Made by a program: the position numbers and the translations under genes | Part shown: piece after piece, positions 53,110-62,332 of the stretch | How the letters are laid out: the number at the start of each line of letters is the position of its first letter | Numbering within the stretch: position 1 is the stretch's first letter | Source: Burkholderiales bacterium | GTDB taxonomy: Bacteria > Pseudomonadota > Gammaproteobacteria > Burkholderiales > Burkholderiaceae_C | Direction of reading: 5' to 3' | Assembly (NCBI GenBank): GCA_028868995.1 | Contig: JAGWTH010000004.1 | Coordinates: 102,663 to 166,662 of the forward strand | DNA: 64,000 nucleotides | Notes under the pieces: model-generated | The model's database searches: none | Told to the model about the DNA's origin: nothing | Seen by the model: the letters and a program-made list of their open reading frames with translations, nothing else

Positions 53110-54192
53110 ATGTCCACGACCGCCGTCCTCCCCATTCCGGCGGCAGCGCCGCTGCCGCATCGCAAGGAAATCCGCCAGTGGCTCGTGCCGCTGTCCACGC
53201 GGACCACGCTCTACCCCATCCTCCTGCTCGCCTTCGACAGCGCCCTGCTGGTGGCCGCCCTGGCCGGCGCCGTGCTCGCAGAAGCCTGGTGGCTGCGCGT
53301 CCTGTGCGGGCTGGCCGCGGGCTTCGTCATCGGCCGCTTGTTCATCATCGGCCACGACGCCTGCCACCAGAGCCTGACGCCGCACCGCCGCCTGAACCAC
53401 TGGCTGGGCCGCATCGCCTTCCTGCCCTCGCTCACCCCCTACAGCCTGTGGGAGGTGGGCCACAACGTGGTGCACCACGGCTACACCAACCTCAAGGGCT
53501 TCGACTTCGTCTGGGCGCCGCACACGGCGGAGGAATTCGCGGCCCTGTCGCCCTGGAAGCAGCGGCTGGACCGCACCTACCGCAGCGGCTGGGCGCCGGG
53601 CCTGTACTACCTGGTGGAGATCTGGTGGAAGCGCATGTTCTTCCCCAACCGCCGGCAGATGCCCACCCGCCGGCGCGTGTTCCTGCTGGACAACCTGCTG
53701 GTGTCCGCCTTCGGCCTCGTGTGGCTGGGCGCGCTGGCGCTCGTCGCGCAGACCACGGGCCAGGATTTCCTGTCCCTGTTCGCCACCGGCTTCGTGCTGC
53801 CTTTCCTGTTCTGGACCGCGATGATCGGCTTCGTGGTCTACGTGCACCACACGCACACCGAGGTGCACTGGCACGCGGAGCGCGGCGAGTGGTCGCGGTC
53901 GCAGCCCTTCGTCTCCACCACGGTGCACCTGAGCTTTCCGGCCGGCGTCGGCGCGGCGATGCACCACATCATGGAGCACACGGCGCACCACGTGGACATG
54001 ACCATCCCGCTGTACCGCCTGAAGCAGGCGCAGGCCAAGCTGGAGCAGATGCTGCCTGGCCGCATCATCATCCAGCGCTTTTCCTGGCGCTGGTACTTCG
54101 ACACGGCTCGCCGCTGCAAGCTGTACGACTTCACGCGCGGCTGCTGGACCGACTACGCCGGCCGGCCCACCAGTGCCAGGCTGGCGGCCTGA
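53110..54192 (+). CDS. Membrane fatty acid desaturase
   Basis: 360-residue di-iron membrane enzyme. Hydrophobic helices flank the three histidine boxes: HDACH (82-86), HNVVHH (118-123) and a C-terminal HHIMEHTAHHVD. It introduces a double bond into acyl chains; regiospecificity cannot be told from sequence. Standing alone, 88 bases after yeiH, with no regulator next to it. Likely adjusts membrane fluidity. Confidence 0.9.
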   Translation: MSTTAVLPIPAAAPLPHRKEIRQWLVPLSTRTTLYPILLLAFDSALLVAALAGAVLAEAWWLRVLCGLAAGFVIGRLFIIGHDACHQSLTPHRRLNHWLGRIAFLPSLTPYSLWEVGHNVVHHGYTNLKGFDFVWAPHTAEEFAALSPWKQRLDRTYRSGWAPGLYYLVEIWWKRMFFPNRRQMPTRRRVFLLDNLLVSAFGLVWLGALALVAQTTGQDFLSLFATGFVLPFLFWTAMIGFVVYVHHTHTEVHWHAERGEWSRSQPFVSTTVHLSFPAGVGAAMHHIMEHTAHHVDMTIPLYRLKQAQAKLEQMLPGRIIIQRFSWRWYFDTARRCKLYDFTRGCWTDYAGRPTSARLAA

Positions 54193-54198
54193 GGCCGC

Positions 54199-54834
54199 TC
54201 AGGTCAGGCCCAGGCCGGCGAAGGTGCTCAGCTGCGCGTTGTAGCGCGGCGTGAAGGTGAGCGAAGTCGCGGCGATCTCTTCGCCCTCGAACTCGGTGGT
54301 GACCATGCAGCCGGGCATGACGGACACGACTTCGTCGACGAGCATCATCGTCTGGGGCGCCAGCCGGATGCTGCCCGGCGCCACCATCCGGGCCACCGAC
54401 TCGGCCTGGTCCGCCGCGCCGCCGAGCATGACCCGCAGCAGCTCGATGTCATTGAGCTGCACCGTCGCCAGGGTGCACTCGCCGGAGGCGAGCCCGACCT
54501 GGAAGCGCTGGTCGCATGCCAGGTCCTGCAGCGCACGGGCCATGTCGAGGGCGGAGCTGGCGTCATCGAAACGCACCAGCGCGACCGACTGGGGGCAGGC
54601 ATCCAGCTCGCCGCCATGATGGAAGGCCAGGGCCTCGATCTGCGACCGGACCTCGGCACCGACGCCCCAGGGCTGCTGGGCGGCCACGCACACCCAGGTG
54701 CCGCTGTGCTGCCAGAAATGGATGACCTCCTGGTGGGGTCGCAGGAACACCTGGCGCCAGACGCTGGAAGGCAGGTGGCGCAGCAGGCGCTCGGACAGCG
54801 CATCGAGCAGCAGGGATGAAACTTCGGGCAGCAT
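54199..54834 (-). CDS. Degenerate class III cyclase-like domain protein
   Basis: 211-residue cytoplasmic protein that I recognise only at fold level. From about residue 85 its pattern follows a class III nucleotide cyclase domain: VALVRFDDASSALDMARALQD, then FQVGLASGECTLAT (compare IGIHTGE), GGAADQAESVARMV (compare GDTVNLAARL) and PGSIRLAPQTMMLV. The metal-binding Asp pair and the substrate-specifying residues are not present, so it is probably not catalytic. GAGGAG precedes the ATG. Convergent with the desaturase gene by six bases. May serve as a ligand-binding or protein-interaction domain. Confidence 0.6.
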   Translation of the reverse strand: MLPEVSSLLLDALSERLLRHLPSSVWRQVFLRPHQEVIHFWQHSGTWVCVAAQQPWGVGAEVRSQIEALAFHHGGELDACPQSVALVRFDDASSALDMARALQDLACDQRFQVGLASGECTLATVQLNDIELLRVMLGGAADQAESVARMVAPGSIRLAPQTMMLVDEVVSVMPGCMVTTEFEGEEIAATSLTFTPRYNAQLSTFAGLGLT

Positions 54835-54954
54835 GGGAACTCCTCACGACGTCTTTTGGACAGGTGAAGTGTCTCCCTTTGCTACAAGCCCTCACAAGGC
54901 GTAAACGCATGTAAGTGGACCGGCGAATTCCCTAAGCCGACATGAGCATGTTCC

Positions 54955-56148
54955 TCAGCCCGCCGCCCGCTTCTCGAGAATTTCGAAGGCCGGCAGGGTC
55001 TTGCCCTCCAGCACCTCCAGGAAGGCGCCGCCGCCGGTGGAGATGTAGCCGACGTCCTTCTCGATGCCGTACTTGGCGATCGCCGCCAGCGTGTCGCCGC
55101 CGCCGGCGATGCTGAAGGCGCTGGAGGCGGCGACGGCGCGGGCGATGGCCTCCGTGCCCTGCGCGAAGGCATCGAACTCGAACACGCCCACCGGGCCGTT
55201 CCAGACGATCGTGCCGGCGGCCTTGAGCTGGTCGGCCAGCCTGCGCGCCGTCTCCGGGCCGATGTCCAGGATCATGTCGTCGGCGGCCACGTCCTGCGCC
55301 TTCTTCACCGTGGCCGGCGCATCGGCCGCGAAGGTCTTCGCCACCACCACGTCGGTGGGGATCGGCACCTCGGCGCCGCGCGCCTTCATCGCCGCCATGA
55401 CCGCCTTCGCCTCGCCCACCAGGTCCGCCTCGGCCAGCGACTTGCCGATCGGCAGGCCGGCGGCCAGCATGAAGGTGTTGGCGATGCCGCCGCCCACCAC
55501 CAGCTGGTCGACGTTCTTCGCGAGCGACTGCAGGATGGTCAGCTTGGTCGACACCTTGGAGCCGGCGACGATCGCCACCAGGGGGCGCCTGGGGTTGGCC
55601 AGCGCCTTGCCGATGGCGTCGATCTCGGCGGCCAGCAGCGGGCCGGCGCAGGCGACCTTGGCGTACTGCGCGATGCCGTAGGTCGTGGCCTCGGCGCGGT
55701 GCGCCGTGCCGAAGGCGTCGTTGACATAGATGTCGCACAGGGCGGCCATCTTCTGCGCGAGCTCGGGGCTGTTCTTCTTCTCGCCCTTGTTGACGCGGCA
55801 GTTCTCCAGCAGCACGACCTCCCCGGGCTGCACGTCGACGCCGCCCACCCAGTCGCGCACCAGGCGCACCGGACGGCCCAGCAGCTCGGCCAGCCGGGTG
55901 GCCACCGGGGCCAGCGAGTCCTCGGGCTTCAGCTCGCCCTCGGTGGGGCGGCCCAGGTGCGAGGTGACCATCACCGCGGCGCCGCCGGCCAGGGCCATCT
56001 CGATGCAGGGCACCGAGGCGCGGATGCGGGTGTCCTCGGTGATGCGGCCCTGGTCGTCCTGCGGCACGTTCAGGTCGGCACGGATGAAGACGCGGCGGCC
56101 GCGCGCGCGGCCCTCTTCGCAAAGGTCGGAAAAACGCAGGACTTTCAT
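54955..56148 (-). CDS. pgk: Phosphoglycerate kinase
   Basis: 397-residue glycolytic enzyme transferring phosphate from 1,3-bisphosphoglycerate to [36 protein letters not shown], the hinge and WNGPVGVFE, then GGGDTLAAI with the nucleotide-binding loop are all present. I used the ATG at 56148 (MKVLRFSDL); the earlier in-frame ATG at 56181 is less likely. The 120 bases between its stop and the cyclase-like gene hold that gene's ribosome site and no other gene. Confidence 0.97.
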   Translation of the reverse strand: MKVLRFSDLCEEGRARGRRVFIRADLNVPQDDQGRITEDTRIRASVPCIEMALAGGAAVMVTSHLGRPTEGELKPEDSLAPVATRLAELLGRPVRLVRDWVGGVDVQPGEVVLLENCRVNKGEKKNSPELAQKMAALCDIYVNDAFGTAHRAEATTYGIAQYAKVACAGPLLAAEIDAIGKALANPRRPLVAIVAGSKVSTKLTILQSLAKNVDQLVVGGGIANTFMLAAGLPIGKSLAEADLVGEAKAVMAAMKARGAEVPIPTDVVVAKTFAADAPATVKKAQDVAADDMILDIGPETARRLADQLKAAGTIVWNGPVGVFEFDAFAQGTEAIARAVAASSAFSIAGGGDTLAAIAKYGIEKDVGYISTGGGAFLEVLEGKTLPAFEILEKRAAG

Positions 56149-56204
56149 GGCTCTCGGGAATGGAGGAAGGAACCCCTCCATTCTAGAAAGTGAAGACTTC
56201 GGGT

Positions 56205-56543
56205 TTACCAGCGCAGGCCGAGGTGCAGGGGCAGGTAGACCGCCATGCCCAGGATCAGCGTCAGGAGCACGCTGCGCCGCCAGAAGAAGACCAGGGCGCC
56301 GGCCAGCGCGGCGAACAGGCGCGCGTCCTGCCAGGTGCCTGCGAAATGGCCGTTGCTCATCATCACCTCCGGCGCCACCACGCCGGCCAGGGCCGCCACC
56401 GGCGCGTAGTGCAGCGCACGGTGCGCCCAGCCCGGCAGCGACCAGGGCCGGTCCAGGATGAAGAAGAAGCAGCGCGTGAGCACCGTGACGCCGGCCAGGC
56501 CAACGATCACGACCAGCGTCCAGAGGTCCGTCCGGCCGCTCAT
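56205..56543 (-). CDS. azlD: AzlD-family branched-chain amino acid exporter subunit
   Basis: 112-residue membrane protein with about four helices, the small subunit of AzlCD-type exporters. It contains [13 protein letters not shown] and [19 protein letters not shown], typical of the AzlD family. ATGA overlap with azlC. Substrates of homologues include branched-chain amino acids and their analogues; not determinable here. Confidence 0.9.
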   Translation of the reverse strand: MSGRTDLWTLVVIVGLAGVTVLTRCFFFILDRPWSLPGWAHRALHYAPVAALAGVVAPEVMMSNGHFAGTWQDARLFAALAGALVFFWRRSVLLTLILGMAVYLPLHLGLRW

Positions 56544-57277
56544 GCCGCCCGCCCCTGCAGCCGCGCCGGGACGCGGCCTTCCAGCCAGAAGCAGGCGATC
56601 ACCGCCACGGCGATGGCCGTGACGATGTTCAGCTTCAGGGGCAGGGAATACGCAGCCACCGCGGCGGCCCCGGCGATCAGGGCGGCCACGATGCGAAGGG
56701 GCGTGTTCGCCATCGAGCACAGGATGCCCACCAGGCACAGCACACCGGCGAAGCCCAGGCCCCAGGCGCTGGGAATCAGGTTGCCGAGCGCGACGCCCGC
56801 GAGGCTCGCGCCGGTCCACGCCACCCAGGTCACGAAGTAGTTGCCGGCAAGGAAGGACTCCTGCGCGAGCCGGCCGGCCGGCTCGCGCGCCGGCTCGGGG
56901 AATTCGTGGGTGAACACGGCGTAGCTCAGGTCCGCGGTGAGGAAGCCCGTGACCATCCGGCGCCAGCGCGGCATGTGCATGAAGTACTCGCGCAGGTGCA
57001 GGCTGAACACCACGAAGCGCAGGTTGACGCAGAAGCCGGTCGCCCAGATCACCCAGGCCGGGGCGGCCGCCACGATCAGCGGGATCGCAGCCAGCTGCGA
57101 GCTGCCGGCATACACCAGCAGCGTCATCGCCACGGCCTCGACCACGCTCATACCGGACTTCACCATCGCCACCCCGGTCATGAGCCCCCAGGCGGCGATG
57201 CCGGGCGCCACGCCGGCGGTGGCCCGCATGCCGCGCGGGAATTCGGGATGGCGATGGATCTCGCGCAGGAAGAACAT
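56540..57277 (-). CDS. azlC: AzlC-family branched-chain amino acid exporter subunit
   Basis: 245-residue membrane protein (large AzlCD subunit) with [38 protein letters not shown] and [15 protein letters not shown], all characteristic. The ATG at 57277 shares one base with the fmt stop (TGATG) and its stop overlaps azlD by four bases, so fmt-azlC-azlD are translated as a chain. Confidence 0.92.
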   Translation of the reverse strand: MFFLREIHRHPEFPRGMRATAGVAPGIAAWGLMTGVAMVKSGMSVVEAVAMTLLVYAGSSQLAAIPLIVAAAPAWVIWATGFCVNLRFVVFSLHLREYFMHMPRWRRMVTGFLTADLSYAVFTHEFPEPAREPAGRLAQESFLAGNYFVTWVAWTGASLAGVALGNLIPSAWGLGFAGVLCLVGILCSMANTPLRIVAALIAGAAAVAAYSLPLKLNIVTAIAVAVIACFWLEGRVPARLQGRAA

Positions 57278-58236
57278 CAGGCCTCGAAACGCTGTCCCGC
57301 CTCGAGCGGGAAGCCGTGCAGGAAATCGGCGCTGGCGAGGCGCTTGCCGCCGGGGCGCTGCAGTTCGGTGAGCTCCAGCCGCCCGCCGTCGCCGCAGGCC
57401 ACGCCCACGCCGTGCTCGTCGACGCTGACGATGGTGCCCGGCGGTGCGCTGCCGCGGCCGGGCACTGCGCGGGCACGCCAGACCTTCACGGTCTCGCCGG
57501 CGATGCGCGCGGTGGCCCCGGGGAACGGGTCGAAGGCGCGGACGCGCCGCTCGATCACGGCGGCGGGCAGCGACCAGGCGATGGCCGCCTCCGGCTTCTC
57601 GATCTTGTGGGCGTAGCTGATGCCCTCCCCGGGCTGGGGGATCGGCCGCAGCTCGCCGCGGCCCGCCCGTTCCAGCGCCTGCACGATCATCCGCGCGCCC
57701 AGGTCGGCCAGCTTGCCGTGCAGGGAAGCCGTCGTGTCGTCCGCTGCGATCGGCAGGCGCTCGACCAGCAGCATCGCGCCGGTGTCCAGGCCCGCGTCCA
57801 TCTGCATGATGGTGACGCCGGTCTGCGCGTCGCCCGCCTCGATGGCGCGGTGGATGGGCGCGGCGCCGCGCCACCGCGGCAGCAGCGAGGCATGGATGTT
57901 GAGGCAGCCCAGGCGCGGCAGGTCCAGCACCCATTGCGGCAGGATCAGGCCATAGGCGGCGACGACCATGGCATCGGGCCGCGCCGCCTCCAGGGCCGCG
58001 CGCGCGGCGGCGGCGTCCTCGGGGTACTTGCCGTCCAGGCGCAGGCTGCGCGGCTGCGACACGGCGATGCCATGGGCCTGCGCGAACTGCTTCACGGGCG
58101 AGGGCTGCAGCTTCATGCCGCGGCCGGCGGGCCGGTCCGGCTGGGTCAGCACGAGGGGAAGGGTGAAGCCCGCGGCCTGCAGCCGCTCGAGCGCGGCCCG
58201 GGCGAATTCGGGCGTGCCGGCGAAGACGATGCGCAT
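57277..58236 (-). CDS. fmt: Methionyl-tRNA formyltransferase
   Basis: 319-residue enzyme formylating initiator Met-tRNA with 10-formyl-THF. N-terminal [16 protein letters not shown], the [16 protein letters not shown] signature, and the formyl-THF site with NIHASLLP are present, followed by the C-terminal OB-type tRNA-binding domain. Normally adjacent to def, as here, but a lipoprotein gene is inserted between them. Confidence 0.97.
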   Translation of the reverse strand: MRIVFAGTPEFARAALERLQAAGFTLPLVLTQPDRPAGRGMKLQPSPVKQFAQAHGIAVSQPRSLRLDGKYPEDAAAARAALEAARPDAMVVAAYGLILPQWVLDLPRLGCLNIHASLLPRWRGAAPIHRAIEAGDAQTGVTIMQMDAGLDTGAMLLVERLPIAADDTTASLHGKLADLGARMIVQALERAGRGELRPIPQPGEGISYAHKIEKPEAAIAWSLPAAVIERRVRAFDPFPGATARIAGETVKVWRARAVPGRGSAPPGTIVSVDEHGVGVACGDGGRLELTELQRPGGKRLASADFLHGFPLEAGQRFEA

Positions 58237-58733
58237 CAGCGTTCGCGATCGCCCGGGGCGTTGACGAATTCGATCCCCGGGTGCGCGCGCCGGACGATCC
58301 CCTGCGGGTCGATGTAGACCCAGTAGAACATGCCTCCCTGGCCCGGCTCGTACCAGCGGTAGGTGTAGACGATGCCGTCGAAGCTCGTCACGCGGTCGAT
58401 CCGGGCCGGCGGGCCGAACTCGCGGTCGATGTCCGCCCGGGTCCACCGGTCGACCTGGATGCGGTCGAACTCCCTGGGGGTCAGCACCTGCCGCACGCCG
58501 ACCACGCGGTGGGAGGCGTCGAGGTCCACCATGAACGCGTACTGGCCCAGGGGCTGCAGCGTGTACTGCATGCGCGAGCCGCCGCCGGGCAGCGGCAGCA
58601 CGCGCGCCGGCTGGCCGGCTCGGGCGATGACCTCTCCGCGAGTCGCGCCCACCGGCAGGTTCATGGTGTTCCAGGGATGGGCGCAGCCAGCCAGCAGCGC
58701 GGCGGCGGCGAGCAAGATGGCGGCGATGCGCAC
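58236..58733 (-). CDS. Small outer-membrane-type lipoprotein
   Basis: 165-residue lipoprotein with [11 protein letters not shown] (Cys about residue 18). The body repeats a SmpA/BamE-like pattern: [23 protein letters not shown] and, later, [26 protein letters not shown]. The GTG start at 58733 has GAGAGGAGG five bases upstream. It sits between def and fmt, with TGATG overlap to fmt. Function unknown; peptidoglycan or outer-membrane maintenance is a guess from the fold. Confidence 0.82.
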   Translation of the reverse strand: MRIAAILLAAAALLAGCAHPWNTMNLPVGATRGEVIARAGQPARVLPLPGGGSRMQYTLQPLGQYAFMVDLDASHRVVGVRQVLTPREFDRIQVDRWTRADIDREFGPPARIDRVTSFDGIVYTYRWYEPGQGGMFYWVYIDPQGIVRRAHPGIEFVNAPGDRER

Positions 58734-58744
58734 GGCGCCTCCTC

Positions 58745-59257
58745 TCAGACCCGCTCGGTGTCTCGGCGGGCCTTGAGCATCTTGGTCTTGATGCGGTTGC
58801 GCTTCAGGGGCGACAGGTATTCGACGAACACCTTGCCCATCAGGTGGTCCATCTCGTGCTGGATGCACACGGCGAGGATGCCCTCGGCCTCGATCTCGCG
58901 CGGCTGGCCTTCGGCATCGAGGGCGCGCACCCGCACGGAACGCGATCGCGCGACGCCGTCGTAGATGCCGGGCACCGACAGGCAGCCTTCGTCGCCGACC
59001 TGCCTGTCGTCGCTCGCCCACAGGATCTCGGGGTTGATCAGCACCAAGGGCTGGTTGCGCTCCTCCGACACGTCGATCACGACCAGCCGCTCGTGCACGT
59101 CCACCTGCGTAGCGGCCAGGCCGATGCCGTTGGCGTCGTACATGGTCTCCAGCAGGTCGGCGACCAGGCCGCGGATGCGCGCATCCACCGCCTGCACGGG
59201 CTTCGCTACCGTATGCAGGCGAGGATCGGGGTAGGTGAGGATCGGAAGGAGTGCCAT
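58745..59257 (-). CDS. def: Peptide deformylase
   Basis: 170-residue metalloenzyme removing the N-formyl group from new proteins. All three motifs are present: GIGLAATQ (44-51), EGCLS (90-94) with the metal-ligand Cys, and HEMDH (134-138) with the two His ligands and catalytic Glu. First gene of def-lipoprotein-fmt-azlC-azlD. Divergent from the LysM protein gene. Confidence 0.97.
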   Translation of the reverse strand: MALLPILTYPDPRLHTVAKPVQAVDARIRGLVADLLETMYDANGIGLAATQVDVHERLVVIDVSEERNQPLVLINPEILWASDDRQVGDEGCLSVPGIYDGVARSRSVRVRALDAEGQPREIEAEGILAVCIQHEMDHLMGKVFVEYLSPLKRNRIKTKMLKARRDTERV

Positions 59258-59395
59258 GGGCGACGAATGGAGCCGGTGTCGCTATTTTCCGCCACTTTTG
59301 CCGTGGCGGACGACCCACAAAGGCAATAAACATTGCCCGATCAAGGACTTGAGGCCAGAATCGCCAGCAACTTGTCAAGAGCGGACGAAAACCAG

Positions 59396-60625
59396 ATGGC
59401 CCCAACCAAGGCAGCTTTTGGCCTGACAACCCGCACGATCGCAGCCGGCGCCGCGCTGATCGTGGGAGGCGGGTTGGCTTTTCCGGCCTCGGCGCAGAAC
59501 TACCCCATCACGCCGGCCCAGCGCTCCACCGCGGAGCAAGTGGCCAAGGCCGGGGTGCCGCTTTCCGAACTCGCCGCGGACGCCCCCGACAACTACACGG
59601 TCAAGTCCGGCGACACGCTCTGGGCGATCTCCGGCAAGTTCCTCAAGAGCCCCTGGCGCTGGCCCGAGCTGTGGGGGATGAACATGGAGCAGGTGCACAA
59701 CCCGCACCGCATCTACCCCGGCCAGACCCTGTACCTGGAGAAGGCGGATGGCATGGCCCGCCTGCGCATGGGCCAGCCGCCGGCCGGCGCCGAGGCGGCG
59801 CAGACCGTGCGGGTGTCGCCGCACGCTCGCTACTCGCAGGTCGAGGACACGTCGATCCCGACCCTGCCGCCCAACATCATCGAGCCCTTCCTCAACGAGG
59901 CGATCATCGTCGACAACGCCCAGACGCTGGAGGACGCCCCGCGCATCGTCGCCGTGCCGGAAGACCGTGTGCTGCTCACGCAGGGCGATCGGGCCTATGC
60001 GCGCGGACGGACCTCGCCGCTGGTGGAGAAGGACCCCCACGCGGTCGACCAGTTCCGCGTCTTCCGCAACGCGACGCCGTTGAAGGACCCCGTCACCGGA
60101 ACCATCCTGGGCTACGAGGCCAAGTACCTGGGCACCGCGGAGCTGGTGCGCAACGAGGGCACGCAGCCCGTCGCGGGCACCATGGGCGGCACGGCGCAGG
60201 CCATCGTCCCCGCCACCATCGACATCAAGCGCGCCAAGGAGGAGATGCGCGTGGGCGACCGCCTGCTGCCGGTGCCGCCGCGCGTCATCGAGAACTACGT
60301 GCCGCGCGCCCCGGCCAAGCCCGTGCATGCCAGCATCGTCTCGGTCTACGGCGATGCCGTGGCCCTGGTCGGCCAGAGCTCCGTCGTCGCCCTGAGCGCG
60401 GGTGCCGCCGAGGGCATCGAGAACGGCTACGTGCTGGCCATCCAGAAGGCAGGCGCCCTGGCCGTCGACCGCTCCCTGCCGGGCGAGCAGACCCGCATGA
60501 AGCTGCCCGACGAACGCGCGGGCCTCGCGATGGTCTTCCGCACCTTCGACCACCTGTCCTACGCGCTGGTGCTGGAGGTGACGGAACCCGTGCAGGTGGG
60601 CGACCGGGTGACCAACCCGCGCTAG
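59396..60625 (+). CDS. LysM peptidoglycan-binding exported protein
   Basis: 409-residue protein with a signal peptide (IAAGAALIVGGGLAFPASAQ) and one LysM domain (YTVKSGDTLWAISGKF through NPHRIYPGQTLYLE), then a long domain of unknown function, in this family found upstream of dprA in betaproteobacteria. It probably binds the cell wall. The ATG at 59396 is preferred over 59333, because the signal peptide follows it directly. dprA begins five bases after its stop. Confidence 0.87.
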   Translation: MAPTKAAFGLTTRTIAAGAALIVGGGLAFPASAQNYPITPAQRSTAEQVAKAGVPLSELAADAPDNYTVKSGDTLWAISGKFLKSPWRWPELWGMNMEQVHNPHRIYPGQTLYLEKADGMARLRMGQPPAGAEAAQTVRVSPHARYSQVEDTSIPTLPPNIIEPFLNEAIIVDNAQTLEDAPRIVAVPEDRVLLTQGDRAYARGRTSPLVEKDPHAVDQFRVFRNATPLKDPVTGTILGYEAKYLGTAELVRNEGTQPVAGTMGGTAQAIVPATIDIKRAKEEMRVGDRLLPVPPRVIENYVPRAPAKPVHASIVSVYGDAVALVGQSSVVALSAGAAEGIENGYVLAIQKAGALAVDRSLPGEQTRMKLPDERAGLAMVFRTFDHLSYALVLEVTEPVQVGDRVTNPR

Positions 60626-60630
60626 TTCCC

Positions 60631-61737
60631 ATGGAGCGCGACGAGCTGGCCGGCTGGCTGCGCCTCGCGCTCACCCACGAAATCGACGGGGCGGCTGCGC
60701 GCCGCCTGCTGGCCGCCTTCGGCCTGCCCTCGGCCATCTTCCGCCAGGACGCGGGGGCGCTCGCTCAGGTCGTGGGCGGCGGCGCGGCACAGGCCTTGCG
60801 CCGGGAGCCGAAGGACCTGGCTGCGAAGCTGGACCACACGCTCGCCTGGCTGGAACGCGAGCCCGGGCGGCGCCGGGTGCTCACCCTGGGCGACCCGGCC
60901 TATCCCGCGGCCCTGCTGGCCATCGAGGATCCGCCCCTGATGCTGTACCGGATGGGCATGGCCGCCGAGCCCCCGCCGCGCGCCCTGGCCATCGTGGGCA
61001 GCCGCAACCCGACGCCGCAAGGCCGGCTGGATGCGCGCCAGTTCGCCCGCGCCTTCGCCGAGGCCGGTGTCACGGTCGTGTCGGGACTGGCGCTGGGCAT
61101 CGACGGGGCGGCCCACGAAGGGGCCCTGGAAGGAGCGGCCGCGGGCGCGGTGGCCACGATCGCGGTGGTCGGCACGGGCCTGGACCGGGTCTATCCCAGG
61201 CGCCACCTGGACCTGGCCCACCGCATCGCGGAGCGCGGCATGCTGCTGAGCGAGTACCCCCTGGGCACCCCGCCGCTGCAGCAGAACTTCCCCCGGCGCA
61301 ACCGCCTGATCGCGGCCCTGAGCCAGGGCACCCTGGTGGTCGAGGCGGCACTGCAATCGGGCTCGCTGATCACCGCCCGGCTGGCGGCGGAACAGGGCCG
61401 GGAGGTGTTCGCGATCCCCGGCTCGATCCACTCGCCCCAGTCGCGCGGCTGCCACGCGCTGCTGCGCCAGGGCGCCAAGCTGGTGGAAGGCGCGCAGGAC
61501 GTGCTGGAAGACCTGCGCTTCGTGCTCCCTGCGGGTGCGCCGCCGGCGCCGGCGCGGCCTGCCGGTGACAGTGCGCTGCTCGACGCCCTGGGATACGACC
61601 CCGTCGGCCTCGACGCCCTGATCGCCCGCACCGGCATCCCGGCGCCGCTGCTGCAGGCGCAGCTGCTGGAGCTCGAACTGGCGGGCGAGGTCGCCCGCCT
61701 GCCCGGCGGCCTGTTCCAGCGCCTGGTGCGCGGGTGA
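60631..61737 (+). CDS. dprA: DNA processing protein DprA
   Basis: 368-residue protein that loads RecA onto incoming single-stranded DNA during natural transformation. Rossmann-fold DprA core: AIVGSRNPTPQG, VVSGLALGIDGAAHEGAL, FPRRNRLIAALS and SGSLITARLAAEQGREVFAIPG. A C-terminal winged-helix follows. It is five bases after the LysM gene and before smg, the common gene order in this group. Confidence 0.96.
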   Translation: MERDELAGWLRLALTHEIDGAAARRLLAAFGLPSAIFRQDAGALAQVVGGGAAQALRREPKDLAAKLDHTLAWLEREPGRRRVLTLGDPAYPAALLAIEDPPLMLYRMGMAAEPPPRALAIVGSRNPTPQGRLDARQFARAFAEAGVTVVSGLALGIDGAAHEGALEGAAAGAVATIAVVGTGLDRVYPRRHLDLAHRIAERGMLLSEYPLGTPPLQQNFPRRNRLIAALSQGTLVVEAALQSGSLITARLAAEQGREVFAIPGSIHSPQSRGCHALLRQGAKLVEGAQDVLEDLRFVLPAGAPPAPARPAGDSALLDALGYDPVGLDALIARTGIPAPLLQAQLLELELAGEVARLPGGLFQRLVRG

Positions 61738-61778
61738 GCGCCGCGCGGCCGCCCCGGCATCCGACGCGATTGAGCAAC

Positions 61779-61797
61779 AGCCCGAAAAAAGGGCTTT
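61779..61797 (+). terminator. Weak hairpin between dprA and smg
   Basis: AGCCC (61779-61783) and GGGCT (61791-61795) flank an A-rich loop and are followed by TT. Stem is short, so it may only be a weak terminator or none. Confidence 0.3.
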
Positions 61798-61831
61798 GCG
61801 CGGGGCCGCGTCCCGGGCACCATTGGGACTC

Positions 61832-62314
61832 ATGTTTGAAGTGCTGGTGTTCGTCTACGAAAACTACTGGCGCGGCGATGCCTGCCCCGAGCTCCACCAG
61901 CTCGAACGCAAGCTCAGCGCCCACGGCTTCGAACCCGACGAGATCCACGAGGCCCTGGTCTGGCTCGACGGACTCAACACCGCGGCGCAGAACATCTGCG
62001 TTCCCGAGCCCTCCACGACGGAATGGACGCCCGAGCCGAGCGAGACGAGCATGCGCGTCTTCTCGATCGCGGAGCAGGACCACCTGGGCGCGGAATGCCT
62101 CGGCTTCCTCAGCTTCCTCGAAGGCGCGGGCGTGCTGCCGGCGGCCCTGCGCGAGATCGTCGTCGACCGCGCGATGGCCGCCCCGGGCGACCCGGTGCCG
62201 CTCGATGCGCTGAAGATCATCGTGCTGATGGTCTACTGGCGCTTCAGCATCGAGCCGGACGCGCTGGTGCTCGACGAGCTGTGCGACGACGTCGAGGGGC
62301 GGCTGGCGCACTGA
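61832..62314 (+). CDS. smg: Smg/DUF494 family protein
   Basis: 160-residue acidic cytoplasmic protein of the Smg family, starting MFEVLVFVYENYWRG and ending VYWRFSIEPDALVLDELCDD. The ATG at 61832 matches the family start; the in-frame ATG at 61796 is upstream of it. Function is not established, but the position next to dprA is conserved among proteobacteria. Convergent with the DUF1631 gene after 18 bases. Confidence 0.9.
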   Translation: MFEVLVFVYENYWRGDACPELHQLERKLSAHGFEPDEIHEALVWLDGLNTAAQNICVPEPSTTEWTPEPSETSMRVFSIAEQDHLGAECLGFLSFLEGAGVLPAALREIVVDRAMAAPGDPVPLDALKIIVLMVYWRFSIEPDALVLDELCDDVEGRLAH

Positions 62315-62332
62315 ACGCCGCCGCCAGGCCCC

